64,000 nt of DNA from Saccharothrix sp. ALI-22-I (GCF_001984175.1 NZ_MTQP01000060.1:124001-188000); one strand, 5' to 3'; positions 1-8,762 are shown, counted from the first letter of the stretch. The notes: generated by a model not told the origin, from the sequence alone. Numbers and translations are program-made.

Positions 1-212
1 TGGCTTCGACCCCGCGACTGCCGGTGGTCGACGATGCCCGGCGCCTTACCGGCGAATGCATCGAACCCCTGCGGCGTGCCCGACCTTTTATCGTGTCGCC
101 CGCGCAACCCGGTTGGACGAAGGGGCGAACGGGCAACCGTTCCCGCTTAAGGGCTCTGTGGCCCGGGGTCGATTCCTGGGCGTCCCGGACGTCCCTTCGT
201 CCACAGAAGACC

Positions 213-1466
213 CTAACCTTCCAGCGCGTCGGGTCGCCGCGCGGGGAAGGCGACCTGTTCGTCGTAGAGTTCTTCGCGGGCAAGGCAGCGGTGCAGGCAG
301 CCCAACAGCCGGCCGAACAGGTGCCGCAGCGCGGCGGCATAGCGGTCGCCTTGTTCGCGACGACGGTCGTAGTGGGCCCGGCAGCCAAGCGAACGCGTCA
401 GGGTCGCGAACGCCCAGGTGTGTCCGGTCGCTTTCAGACGCAGGTTGGCGATCCTGCGGTGGGTGACCGACGTGCTGGTGCTGCTGGCCCACGTCAGCGG
501 TGCGGCACCGGCATAGGCGCGCAGACCGCGTGCGTCGGCGAAGCGCAGTGGGTCGTCGCCGATCTCCGCCAGCAGCCGCGCGCCGGTCAGCACGCCGACG
601 CCGGGGAACGACAGGTAGATCTTGGCCTGGGGATGGCGCAGGAAAGCGTCCTCGATGCGCTCGGCCAGGGCATCGACCGTGGCGCACGCCAGGTCCAGCA
701 TGTCCAGGCACGCCAAGGCCTGCACACCCATCGCCTCCTCCACGCCGGGGCGGCGGCGCAGCACCGTGGCGCGGAACAGGGTGTGCAGCCGGTCGGCGTG
801 CTGGTCCAACAGCCGCGTGCGGCCGGCCTCGGCCAGCGTGCGACGAAGCTGTCGGATGGTCAGCCGCGCGGCGGAGCTCGGGGTGGGCGCCAGCCGCAGT
901 ACCGCGCGTGCCTCGGGGCGCAGCAGCCTGCCGGGCAGGTCGGCCCACGCGGTCAGCGCGGCCGGATGGTATTCGCGTAGCAACGACCTCAGCCGGTTGT
1001 ACTGGTACTGGCGTGTGCGCTGCGCCTGCCAGTGCGCACGCACCAGCACCGCGACCGCCTCGGCCGACTCGGAGTTCTCGGGCAGAGACCGGTGACGGTG
1101 ACCGTGGGTGCGCAGGATGTCGGCCAGCAGCGCCGCGTCGCCCTTGTCGCTTTTGCGTTTGGTGGGGGTCAGCTGCCCCCGGTAGTGGTCCACGACCGTG
1201 GGGTTGATCGCGATAACAGTCTGCCCGGCCGCCCGCAGCCCTTCCACCAGCAGGCTGCGAGTGGACTCGATGCCGATCGGCACCTGCTTGCGACTGTGCC
1301 GGTGACTGCTGCGCAACCCGGCCAGCAGCCTGAGCAGCTGCTTGACCCCCTCGGGGGATTCCTCGACGCGCGCCCGGGCCACCACCTCGCCGGATCGGTC
1401 GACCACGGCGACGTCGTTGAGGTTTTCCGACCAGTCCACGCCGGCGGTAAACAGCGGCGGCTTCAC
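213..1466 (-). CDS. IS110-family transposase
   Basis: The product (417 aa) is a DEDD-type IS110 transposase, which recombines DNA through a RuvC-like N-terminal domain and a C-terminal Transposase_20 domain. The acidic set is visible as D11 (GVDWSE), E67 (IGIESTR) and D107/D110 (KSDKGDAALLAD). The C-terminal domain is the FPGVGVLTGARLLAEIGDD region followed by the serine-rich ASSTST stretch. I chose the GTG start at 1466 because the homology begins there with KPPLFTAGVDW; the 76 codons upstream are Arg/Pro-rich noise. The length is normal for the family and the frame is intact. IS110 elements lack terminal inverted repeats, and I could not define the element ends. Confidence 0.93.
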   Translation of the reverse strand: MKPPLFTAGVDWSENLNDVAVVDRSGEVVARARVEESPEGVKQLLRLLAGLRSSHRHSRKQVPIGIESTRSLLVEGLRAAGQTVIAINPTVVDHYRGQLTPTKRKSDKGDAALLADILRTHGHRHRSLPENSESAEAVAVLVRAHWQAQRTRQYQYNRLRSLLREYHPAALTAWADLPGRLLRPEARAVLRLAPTPSSAARLTIRQLRRTLAEAGRTRLLDQHADRLHTLFRATVLRRRPGVEEAMGVQALACLDMLDLACATVDALAERIEDAFLRHPQAKIYLSFPGVGVLTGARLLAEIGDDPLRFADARGLRAYAGAAPLTWASSTSTSVTHRRIANLRLKATGHTWAFATLTRSLGCRAHYDRRREQGDRYAAALRHLFGRLLGCLHRCLAREELYDEQVAFPARRPDALEG

Positions 1467-2362
1467 ACCCGCACCCCCGCCGCGCGCGGGTCGGCGGGCC
1501 GGGCAGCTCGTTCTCTGCAGAGGGCTCGCCGGCCCGGGATCGCAATAGGCGTGCACCCGGCCCGCCGACCGCGCGACGCTAGCAGCAGCCCGCACGCCCG
1601 GTCCGCCGCGGTGGTGATCGCCTGCCACGTGCGGACAGGGTTGTCGCCGGGCGGCCGCACGGCGATGTCCGACTCCCGGAAGCGATGGCGACACGATCCG
1701 GTGTGACGGTCGAGACTCGGGTGCACGGTGAAACTCCGTTCAACGCAGGGATGAGGCAGGGAATCCGGGCGCGCGCAGGTGCCACGGGTGTCGTCGCGGA
1801 CGCACACCTCGTCGTTGGAATCCTCATCGGACCGCTGGTCGCCCGATGCCGGCTGCTCACCCCCGCTGACGCGGGGAAACGGTCACTGGCTCAGCAGCAG
1901 AGCCCCATGTGTCCGCGACAAAGCTTACGACCCACCACCGACACGATCGAGTCGGCGTGTCGTGCACGCCGATCGATCCCCCTGGGCGGACCTGCCTTCA
2001 CAGTCGGCAGGACGAAGACCTCCGCCACCGGCAACCACGAAGCCCTTCCGGGTGGACATCGGGTTTACCACTGATGTCGCGGCACTCCAGGAAGTCGGGT
2101 TCAGACTTGGACGATGGCCACCGCATGCGTTCGGCCGCGCTCCGCAGCGGGTTCACCCAGACCGCCCGTTGACGTCGGTGCGAGAAGCCCGCGCACTGTC
2201 CGCTGGCCGTCACCAGAGGGGACCGCTGCTAACGTCGCCCCGCGTGGTGGCCGACCTCGTACGCCCGAACCGGACCTGTTCGGACCGGCGGCCGGACCTC
2301 CTCGGGACGACGAACGCCACCAGACCCGCGCCCACCACCGACGCGAGGACCAAGCGCACCCG
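1467..2362. other. Non-coding gap right of the IS110 transposase
   Basis: About 900 bases have no convincing gene; open frames here are Arg/Pro/Gly-rich shadows. The first 100-250 bases lie upstream of the transposase start, where IS110-group elements encode their structured guide (bridge) RNA. A lone CRISPR-repeat-like palindrome lies at 1853-1882. The rest, up to the NUDIX start, shows no recognised signal. Confidence 0.5.
1853..1882. repeat. Single type I-E-like CRISPR repeat (orphan)
   Basis: The core CCCCGCTGACGCGGGG is a hairpin-forming palindrome followed by AAAC. It matches the plan of type I-E repeats, such as the E. coli repeat whose reverse complement has CCCCGCTGGCGCGGGG. I found no second copy about 61 bases to either side and no cas gene in the window. 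It may be a decayed array end or a chance hairpin. Confidence 0.3.
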
Positions 2363-2731
2363 ATGACCACGACCACCAGTCCAGCCCCACGCGTCGGCGC
2401 ACGCGTACTCCTGCTCGACTTGGCCAACCGCGTTCTGCTCGTCCACGCCCGCGACCCCGACCAACCCGGCCACCACTGGTGGGAACTGCCCAGCTGTGGC
2501 CAGGACCCCGGTGAAGCACTACCGGACACCGTCCGCCGCGAAGTCGGCGAGGAAACCGGCATCGTGCTCACCAGCATCGGCCCCGAACTCTGGGTCCACG
2601 AATCCCACTTCACCTACCGCGGCCGCGCCCACCACCGCGTCGACCGCGTCTTCCTCTGTTTTGCGAGGGGATCGACTCCGAAGCCGCGTTTTTCGACCGG
2701 TCAGGAGCCACGCCGAATGTCTGCGGCGTAG
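2363..2731 (+). CDS. NUDIX hydrolase, 3' end disrupted
   Basis: The frame encodes a NUDIX fold: an N-terminal strand (ARVLLLDLANRVLLVHARD), the WWELPS entry, then a NUDIX box CGQDPGE...RREVGEETGI. The first Gly of the box is replaced by Cys, while the catalytic RExxEE core is intact. Members hydrolyse nucleoside diphosphates linked to another group; the substrate cannot be read here. Homology ends near HHRVDRVFLC. After that the three frames give unrelated tails (this frame ends MSAA), and no usual C-terminal helix (WW-x-DEL type) follows. The gene therefore looks truncated or frameshifted at about 2655-2665. The ATG at 2363 starts exactly at the domain. Confidence 0.6.
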   Translation: MTTTTSPAPRVGARVLLLDLANRVLLVHARDPDQPGHHWWELPSCGQDPGEALPDTVRREVGEETGIVLTSIGPELWVHESHFTYRGRAHHRVDRVFLCFARGSTPKPRFSTGQEPRRMSAA

Positions 2732-2830
2732 GCGTGGCGAAGCTGCCGGGGTAGAGCTGGGTGCCTGCCTGGCCGATCGAACACCGAGTGAACGTGGGAA
2801 CTGATCCCCCACCCTTGGAACGCCGACGGC

Positions 2831-3184
2831 ATGGCCGTGCTGGCCGCCCGCATCGGGGACTGGCGTGGTCGCCGCCTGCACGTGGCCCCGGCCAGCAAGT
2901 TCGGCTGGTCCGGGCACCTGGTGGTGCGCGGTGCCCGTGCCGACATGCTGGTCTACGACGACAGCGCGACCGGCCTGTACGGCCGCCACGGATTCCTGCA
3001 CGAACTCGGCCACCTGGTGCTCGACCACGACGGCGTGACGTTCGACCCCGCCACGACGGCCGCCGCCGACGTGGCGCGCCGCCTGGCCGACCGCATCGGC
3101 TACGCCAACCAGGAGGAGAGAGACGCCGAGCTGTGGGCGACGCTGGTCGGCCTGGACACCATCGGTCCCAGCCCGGGTGACTGA
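2831..3184 (+). CDS. ImmA/IrrE-like metallopeptidase, 5' end truncated
   Basis: The 117-aa frame carries an HELGH zinc site (H57, E58, H61), as in ImmA/IrrE-family proteases, which often cleave repressors in mobile elements. The coding signal extends upstream of the ATG: the in-frame codons read WELIPHPWNADG, and PHPW(N/D)xD is a typical N-terminal motif of such actinobacterial proteins. An in-frame TGA at 2789 cuts this off, and no start codon other than the ATG at 2831 is available apart from a CTG at 2801. The gene probably lost its N-terminus. It lies just after a damaged NUDIX gene, so the pair looks like a decaying cassette. Confidence 0.55.
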   Translation: MAVLAARIGDWRGRRLHVAPASKFGWSGHLVVRGARADMLVYDDSATGLYGRHGFLHELGHLVLDHDGVTFDPATTAAADVARRLADRIGYANQEERDAELWATLVGLDTIGPSPGD

Positions 3185-3324
3185 CGTGTAAGAGGACTGT
3201 GACGTCCGGAGATTACCTTGCCCGTAAGGAGCCGTCGGGGGGACAGGCGCGGGGAACGTGCCGCAGTTCTCCGGTGATCGTCGCGGATGTCCGGACGTGC
3301 AACGACAACGGTCGGCGCGGAGAG

Positions 3325-3840
3325 TCAACCCGCGCGGAGGGCCGTGAACGAGATGGTCGGCTCGTGGTCGGAGAGGTCGATGTCGCGCAGATAGGGCAGC
3401 GCCCGCGGCAGTGGCCCGTCGAAGTGGCTGCCGTCATCGATGGCGCGGCGGGCGAACGGTACGAAGAACAGGTCGACGCTCTGCCGCACGCCGAGACTGC
3501 CGGCCAGGTGCCACGCGGTGACCGGCAGGTCCATGCACAGCCGCAGGATTACGAGATGCAGCTTGCGTCGGCCGTCGTCGTCGAGTTCGGCCAGGGCGTC
3601 GATGCTGCTCCAGCGCCCGAGGTTGCGCACGAGCGTTCCGGCGAGGTGTCGCGCGTTCCGACGCAACAGGCTCGGTGCCGTCGGTTCGGTGGCGATGCCG
3701 GTGCAGGAGGCGGCGACCGCGCGCAGCAGGCCCAGTGCCTGCTGCGGGTCGTCGAGTGCGTTGACACCGAGCAGGCGGGTCAGCTCCGCGCGGAGCTGGT
3801 CGAGTAGTCGGTCTGCGCGGGTGGGCGGCCCGTGCTTCAT
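3325..3840 (-). CDS. Hypothetical protein, partner of the FAD oxidase
   Basis: The 171-aa protein is not recognised. It is mostly helical by composition, with an N-terminal RLLDQLRAELTRLLG helix and a hydrophobic KLHLVILRLCMDLPVTAW stretch; there is no signal peptide. It lies 159 bases downstream of the cytokinin-oxidase-like gene on the same strand and may be co-transcribed. It may belong to the same pathway, but no function can be assigned. Confidence 0.6.
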   Translation of the reverse strand: MKHGPPTRADRLLDQLRAELTRLLGVNALDDPQQALGLLRAVAASCTGIATEPTAPSLLRRNARHLAGTLVRNLGRWSSIDALAELDDDGRRKLHLVILRLCMDLPVTAWHLAGSLGVRQSVDLFFVPFARRAIDDGSHFDGPLPRALPYLRDIDLSDHEPTISFTALRAG

Positions 3841-3999
3841 GGTCGGCTCCTGGTGGTGCGGTGCGGTGGGGTGGTCGCCGGCGCGCGTGCCCGCAATGGC
3901 GTTCTGGCTTGCGGGCCGGGTGTCGCGCTGACCGGCTGTTGTCCCGTCTTCCGTTGGACGGTGGCCGGACTACCGGATGGGTCGGGTGGGTATCGGGAG

Positions 4000-5541
4000 T
4001 CAGTAGTGGTGTCCGAAGACGGCCTGGCCGGTGGCGAGAATGCCGCTCGGGTCGTGGCGATGGCGCAGCTGCTCGACGCGTGTCCAGCGCTGTCCGTAGT
4101 GCCGTCGCCAGTCGTCGTAACCGAAGTCGAGCACGCCGATGGGGTAGCGGCGTCCGCCGGCGGGTTCGACGATGTCGCGCCACCAGAGGGCGTTGCGGGC
4201 CACCTTGATCTGCGCGTAGGCGGGGTCGTCGGTGGGGGGATGGGCGTCGAGGACGTCGAACAGGAACACGATCGGGCGGCCGTCCGTGCGGTGGCGGTCC
4301 GGGTCGGGCAGCCGTAGCTGGGGTCCGGTGAGGGTGTCGCGCAGGATGGGGAACAACAGGACGAACCCGCCGCCCGCGGGCGACCAGTCGGCCGGTTCCA
4401 TGGCCGCGATGACGCGGCTGACGACACCGGCCACGTCGTCGTCGGCCAGGAAGACGTCGAACCAGGGCTTCACCATGTCGTCCCAGCCGGCGTGCTCGCG
4501 GGCGTCGTTGATCGGCCCGGTGTACTGGGTGGCGTGGTGCAGGTAGTCGGAGTCCTCGGACTCCACCGGCGCGGCCGGATCGGGCAGTCCCCGCAGGAGG
4601 CGGGAGGGGGCGGGCAGGTCGTCGGGGGCGCCGAACGCGGCGACGATGACCGTGTAGGCCGGCGTGGTGTCCGGGCCCGGCGGGAAGATCATGCAGAAGA
4701 CCTCGTCGGCCTCGCCGCGGTCGACCAGGGTGGTCATCGCCGCGACTGCCGTGGCGGGGTCGGTGTAGAGCAGGCGGATCGTGCGTACCCGCTGCGGCAT
4801 CGGCACCAGGTCGAGCACGACGCGGGTGATGATGCCGTACTGGCCCAGGCCGCCCAGCACCGCTTGGCCCAGCTCGCTGTTGTGTTCGGCGTCGCACCAC
4901 TTGATCTCGCCGCGGCCCGTGACGACCTGGACGCGCACGACGTGGTCGATCTGCGCGCCCTGGCCGTAGGCGGCGCTGATGCCGCCCACCGACAGGGTTC
5001 CGCCCACGGTCAGGTCCAGGTAGCCGGTCAGACACGGGAACGCCAACCGGTGCTTGGCGGCGGTCGCGACCACGTGGGACCACGACGTGCCGGCGTCGGC
5101 GTCGACCCGACCACCGGAGTCGGTGGGGTCGATGGCGTGGATGGTGCGCAGGGCGGTCATGTCGATGACCAGCCCGCGGTGGACGAGTGCCTGGCCGTGC
5201 ATGGCGTGGCCGGTACCGCGTGCCGTGACGGGGATGTCGTGGCGTTGGCAGTAGGCGACCATCCGGGCGATGTCGGAGATATCGCCCGGGACCAGCACGG
5301 CCGAGGGCCTCGCGTACACGATGCGGCCCAGGTCCCGGCTCGCCCGGTCGACCCTCGGGCCGTCGGTGTGCAGCGTGCCGTGAAGGCTGGGGATGGGGTC
5401 GATCCGGCGTGCGGGGTCGGCGAGGGTCCAGCCGCCGCCGCGCGCGGAACTCCAGCCGATCGCCTCCACCGGGTCGTCGCCGCCCGGGTCCTGTGCGGTC
5501 TGATCGTGGCCGGTGGCGTCGTGCTCTGCTGTGTCTGTCAT
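4000..5541 (-). CDS. FAD-binding oxidoreductase, cytokinin oxidase/dehydrogenase-like
   Basis: The 513-aa protein has the FAD_binding_4 (PCMH) fold. PSAVLVPGDISDIARMV is followed by ARGTGHAMHGQA, where H112 is the residue that bonds FAD covalently in the family. The middle part (LDLTVGGTLSVGGIS, VVTGRGEIKWC, AVLGGLGQYGIITR) matches plant and bacterial cytokinin oxidases (CKX) closely, and KPWFDVFL matches the CKX substrate-domain motif. CKX enzymes cleave the N6 side chain of adenine cytokinins. The catalytic Asp of the CKX WTDYLGL motif aligns with Gly173 (LTGYLDL), so the substrate or chemistry may differ. There is no signal peptide. A 22-bp tandem repeat lies directly upstream of its ATG. 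Confidence 0.85.
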   Translation of the reverse strand: MTDTAEHDATGHDQTAQDPGGDDPVEAIGWSSARGGGWTLADPARRIDPIPSLHGTLHTDGPRVDRASRDLGRIVYARPSAVLVPGDISDIARMVAYCQRHDIPVTARGTGHAMHGQALVHRGLVIDMTALRTIHAIDPTDSGGRVDADAGTSWSHVVATAAKHRLAFPCLTGYLDLTVGGTLSVGGISAAYGQGAQIDHVVRVQVVTGRGEIKWCDAEHNSELGQAVLGGLGQYGIITRVVLDLVPMPQRVRTIRLLYTDPATAVAAMTTLVDRGEADEVFCMIFPPGPDTTPAYTVIVAAFGAPDDLPAPSRLLRGLPDPAAPVESEDSDYLHHATQYTGPINDAREHAGWDDMVKPWFDVFLADDDVAGVVSRVIAAMEPADWSPAGGGFVLLFPILRDTLTGPQLRLPDPDRHRTDGRPIVFLFDVLDAHPPTDDPAYAQIKVARNALWWRDIVEPAGGRRYPIGVLDFGYDDWRRHYGQRWTRVEQLRHRHDPSGILATGQAVFGHHY

Positions 5542-5551
5542 CGAGGATGGC

Positions 5552-5595
5552 TCCCTGCACGGTCTGGTCGGCTTCCCTGCACGGTCCGGTCGGCT
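5552..5595. promoter_or_regulatory. 22-bp tandem direct repeat upstream of the FAD oxidase
   Basis: Two adjacent 22-bp units (5552-5573 and 5574-5595) differ by one base and end just 10 bases upstream of the oxidase ATG (5541, minus strand). A GGTCGGC heptad recurs at an exact 22-bp (two helical turns) spacing. This is the arrangement used by direct-repeat-binding actinomycete activators such as SARPs. The regulatory role is inferred. Confidence 0.45.
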
Positions 5596-5967
5596 TCACG
5601 GCGGCGCGTGGCGCTGTGCGTCGACTGCCTGCCGGCGAACGCCGGTGATCCGTGCACACGGCCAGAGGTGGTGCTCCCCAGAACCTTCTGTGACCGGTGA
5701 CGACGCGTGACTGGCCGGCAGGTCAGACGAGGCGACGTGCTCCCCGCCGTGGTCCGCCGGAAGCAGCCCAAGTTTCGCCCCGACCACCCCCGGAAGCGCC
5801 AGGGGGCGAGATCCCAATTCCCGACCCAGGGGACACTCCGCCACCCCCCTGGATATCACTGTGCGTCGCTGGGGAGTCGCGTTCGGGTGACGGGGATGGT
5901 GTTCGAGGTGTGGTGTGACCGACGGTGAACCTGCCCGTTTTCTGCGGATCGACTGGACGAGGGCATT

Positions 5968-6019
5968 GTTGAGCGGGCACGATCGTCCGTCCGCTACGGT
6001 CGGTGGCGTCCCGCTCAAC
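5968..6019. promoter_or_regulatory. 10-bp perfect inverted repeat upstream of the STAND/LuxR gene
   Basis: GTTGAGCGGG (5968-5977) is repeated inverted as CCCGCTCAAC (6010-6019) with a 32-base spacer, ending 55 bases before the ATG at 6075. An 8-bp palindrome, ACGATCGT, sits in the spacer. It could be a two-site operator or a hairpin leader for the regulator gene. The rest of the divergent region 5596-5967 shows no other signal. Confidence 0.4.
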
Positions 6020-6074
6020 GGGATGTGACCACCTGATGTGTTACGCCGATCGTGGTCGGGCCGGGCGGAACGCG

Positions 6075-8636
6075 ATGGGGGACGACGCGGCGGTGAGGGG
6101 CATGACGGTGGAACGGGTACGGGGATCGGCGGGCGACGCTGCCGACGGGGCGTTGATCGGGCGCCGCGAGTTGGTGGCCGAGGTCGTGGACTTCCTCATG
6201 GGGCAGACCCTCGACCGGGTGGTGACACTGTTCGGCACCGGCGGCGTCGGTAAGACCGCTGTCGCCGAGGAGGCGGTGCGGGTGGCTGCCCGGCAGCACC
6301 AAGCCCGCCTGGAAGCCGCGGGCCGTGATCCCGATCCCGGCTACATCGCCGTCGCGAGCCTGGCCGACATCGAACAGCAGGACGAAGAGCGGCTGCACTG
6401 CACGGTGCAGGAGGCGCTGCGCATCACCAACCAGGGCACCGATCGGCCGCTGACCGTCATCGTCAACCACCTCAAACGGCGCGGTGACACGCTGCTGGTG
6501 CTCGACAACTGCGACGACCTGCTCGACGAGGTCGCGGACCTGGTCGAGGACCTGTTGGACGACGTGCCCGGCCTACGGGTGCTGGCCACCAGCCGCGGTT
6601 CGCTGAACATCGGCGACGAGCGGGTGGTGCCCGTGCCGCCGCTGTCGCTGGCCCCCGGCGACTGCGACTGCGACGACCGGTGCGAGGACCCGCGCTGCGG
6701 TGTGGCATCCGACGCCGAACGCCTGCTGGTCAAACGCCTCAACGACGGCGGATTGCCGCTGGACTCCCACTACGACTGGGACAGCCTGGGCGAGTTGGTC
6801 GCCTGGACCGACGGGTTGCCGCTGGCCCTGGAGCTGGTCGCCGTGCGCCTGATCGGCGGCATGGCGCCACGCGACGTGCTGGAACGCCTGGACGACGGCA
6901 GGCTGCTCAACGCCGAAGCCGGCGGCCGGCGGCGCAGCAGACGGGGCCTGGCCCGGCACCACCGCAAACTGGAGGAGACGATCAACCTCTCCTGGCGGTC
7001 GGTCACCCCGCAGCACCGCCGCCTGCTCGCCCGCATCTCCGCGTTCGCCGGCAGCGTCACCTTCGCCGACATCGAGGCCGTCTGCGCCGACGGCGGGAAC
7101 GAGGTCCTCGCGCAGGGCGGCACGGACGGCGTCACGGTGCCCCGCTCGGCGGTGGTCGACCTGGTGCAGGACCTGATCCACCAGTCGCTCCTCGAACGGG
7201 CCACCCCGGGGCGCGTGGCACAACTGGTGCCGCTGCGCCAGTACGGCAGGCTCCGGTTGATCGAGGACGGCGAGTACGAGCAGGTGCGCACACGCCATGC
7301 CCGGTATTTCCGCGACCTGGCCAAGCACTACGCCGACACCTGGTTCGGGCCCCGCGAGGTCGAGATCCTGCAACAGGCGTTCGACCAGATCGACAACTTC
7401 CGTGCCGCCCTGGACTGGTGCGCCGATCCGGCGAGCGGAGAGCACCACACCGGTCTGGAGATCCTCTACCACCTGGCCAGGCTGCGGTTGCCCTTCTTCC
7501 ATGCCCTGTTGGGCGAGTGGTCCGACGGGTTCGAGAAGTTCCTGGACCTGGTTCCCGTCGCACCGACGCCGGAGCGGATCGGCTCCACGACGCTGCTGGG
7601 ATGGATCCGGCTGTGCCAGGGCCAACCCGACAAGGCCGAGGTGCACCTGCGGCAGGCCCGCGAGCTGGCCGCGATGACCGGCCAACCCGCCGACGGGATC
7701 GCACCCCTGGTGTTTCTGGAAGGGGCGTGGCTGATGCTGGCCGTCGGCACCCCGGACTGCATCGACGTGCTCGGACGCGCCGTGGACCTGTTCGGGCAAC
7801 TCGGCCCCGAGTACCAGGGCGACCGCGCGAATTTCCTGCTGATGCGGGCACTGGGCGCCGGGTTCTGGGGGGACGACGACACCGGCGTGCGGGTCGCGCA
7901 GACGTGCCTGGAGGACGCCGAACGCGCCGGGGCGCGTTGGGCGATCAGCTGGGCACAATGGGCCCGAGGCCTGGCGCCGTTGATGCACGAGCGGCCGGTG
8001 GAGGCCACCAAGTGGTTCCGCGCCGGCCTGGAGACCCAGATCGAGCTCGGCGAGCAGTGGGGCTCGACCTGGGGCAGCGAGGCGTGCTTCTGGTCGCTGG
8101 CGGCCATCGCGGGGAAGCTGGCCGAGAACACATCCGCCGAGAGCGCCCGCGACGTCGCCGTGGACGCTGCGACGTTGATGGGCGGCGCGCTGGCCATCCA
8201 GCACGACACCAACGTCAACGTGGTCGGCCTGGCCCCGTTCCGTCGGCAACGCGAACGCGCCCGCGACACCCTGACCGTGCTGCTCAACGGCGAGTTCGAG
8301 CCGATCCTCGCGCAGGGCGCGGCGATGCCCGCGGCCGAGGTCCACCGCCTCGCGTTGACCGCGCACATCGTCGCGGGCGACGCCCTGCTGCTCAACGAAC
8401 AGCGCTACGCGAACGCCACCTGGAGCATCCTCACCGGCCGGCAACAGCAGATCACCGCTCTGGTCGCCGAAGGACTGACCAACCGCCAGATCGCACGGCG
8501 GCTGCATGTGTCGGAGAGCACGGTGGAGCAGCACCTGACCAGCACCTACCGTGCGTTGGGCGTCCCCGACCGTTGGGCGCTGGTCGAGTGGATGAGGCAG
8601 CTGCCGGTCAAGCAGTTGCCGGTCCAGGCGCCCTGA
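6075..8636 (+). CDS. STAND (NB-ARC-like) ATPase with LuxR-type HTH
   Basis: The 853-aa regulator has a P-loop GTGGVGKT (K60) and a Walker-B-like LLVLDNCDD. It also has the VLATSRGSL sensor motif, the GLPLALELVAVRL motif typical of NB-ARC/AfsR ATPases, and a TPR-like helical middle (about 380-760). At the C-terminus is a LuxR HTH (LTGRQQQITALVAEGLTNRQIARRL...). Such proteins are ligand- or partner-gated transcription activators. I chose the ATG at 6075 because a GGCGGA sequence precedes it; 6102 is possible. An unusual cysteine cluster, CDCDDRCEDPRC (C197, C199, C203, C208), is inserted after VPPLSL. The gene is divergent from the FAD oxidase and convergent with the P450, so it may control either. 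Confidence 0.9.
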   Translation: MGDDAAVRGMTVERVRGSAGDAADGALIGRRELVAEVVDFLMGQTLDRVVTLFGTGGVGKTAVAEEAVRVAARQHQARLEAAGRDPDPGYIAVASLADIEQQDEERLHCTVQEALRITNQGTDRPLTVIVNHLKRRGDTLLVLDNCDDLLDEVADLVEDLLDDVPGLRVLATSRGSLNIGDERVVPVPPLSLAPGDCDCDDRCEDPRCGVASDAERLLVKRLNDGGLPLDSHYDWDSLGELVAWTDGLPLALELVAVRLIGGMAPRDVLERLDDGRLLNAEAGGRRRSRRGLARHHRKLEETINLSWRSVTPQHRRLLARISAFAGSVTFADIEAVCADGGNEVLAQGGTDGVTVPRSAVVDLVQDLIHQSLLERATPGRVAQLVPLRQYGRLRLIEDGEYEQVRTRHARYFRDLAKHYADTWFGPREVEILQQAFDQIDNFRAALDWCADPASGEHHTGLEILYHLARLRLPFFHALLGEWSDGFEKFLDLVPVAPTPERIGSTTLLGWIRLCQGQPDKAEVHLRQARELAAMTGQPADGIAPLVFLEGAWLMLAVGTPDCIDVLGRAVDLFGQLGPEYQGDRANFLLMRALGAGFWGDDDTGVRVAQTCLEDAERAGARWAISWAQWARGLAPLMHERPVEATKWFRAGLETQIELGEQWGSTWGSEACFWSLAAIAGKLAENTSAESARDVAVDAATLMGGALAIQHDTNVNVVGLAPFRRQRERARDTLTVLLNGEFEPILAQGAAMPAAEVHRLALTAHIVAGDALLLNEQRYANATWSILTGRQQQITALVAEGLTNRQIARRLHVSESTVEQHLTSTYRALGVPDRWALVEWMRQLPVKQLPVQAP

Positions 8637-8762
8637 CCGACACGCGTCCCGGCCGCGCGAACAGGGGCCGTGGTGTAGGGCACCGACCGCGGCGGCGGTG
8701 TTGCACTGCCAACGCCGTACCCCCGCTGCCCGGCCGTGACCGGGTGGACCCGAGCCGACCGG

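Noticed and set aside
24-980. Plus-strand frames opposite the IS110 transposase
   Set aside because: The transposase motifs lie on the minus strand; the plus frames are composition artefacts.
1853-1882. A full CRISPR array
   Set aside because: Only one repeat-like unit is present; no second copy at the expected spacing and no cas genes.
6573-8534. Minus-strand frame of 653 codons opposite the LuxR/STAND gene
   Set aside because: The plus strand has P-loop and LuxR motifs in order; the opposite frame has none.
8640-8762. Terminator between the convergent LuxR-type and P450 genes
   Set aside because: Candidate stems (for example near 8690-8720) are imperfect, so no terminator is called.
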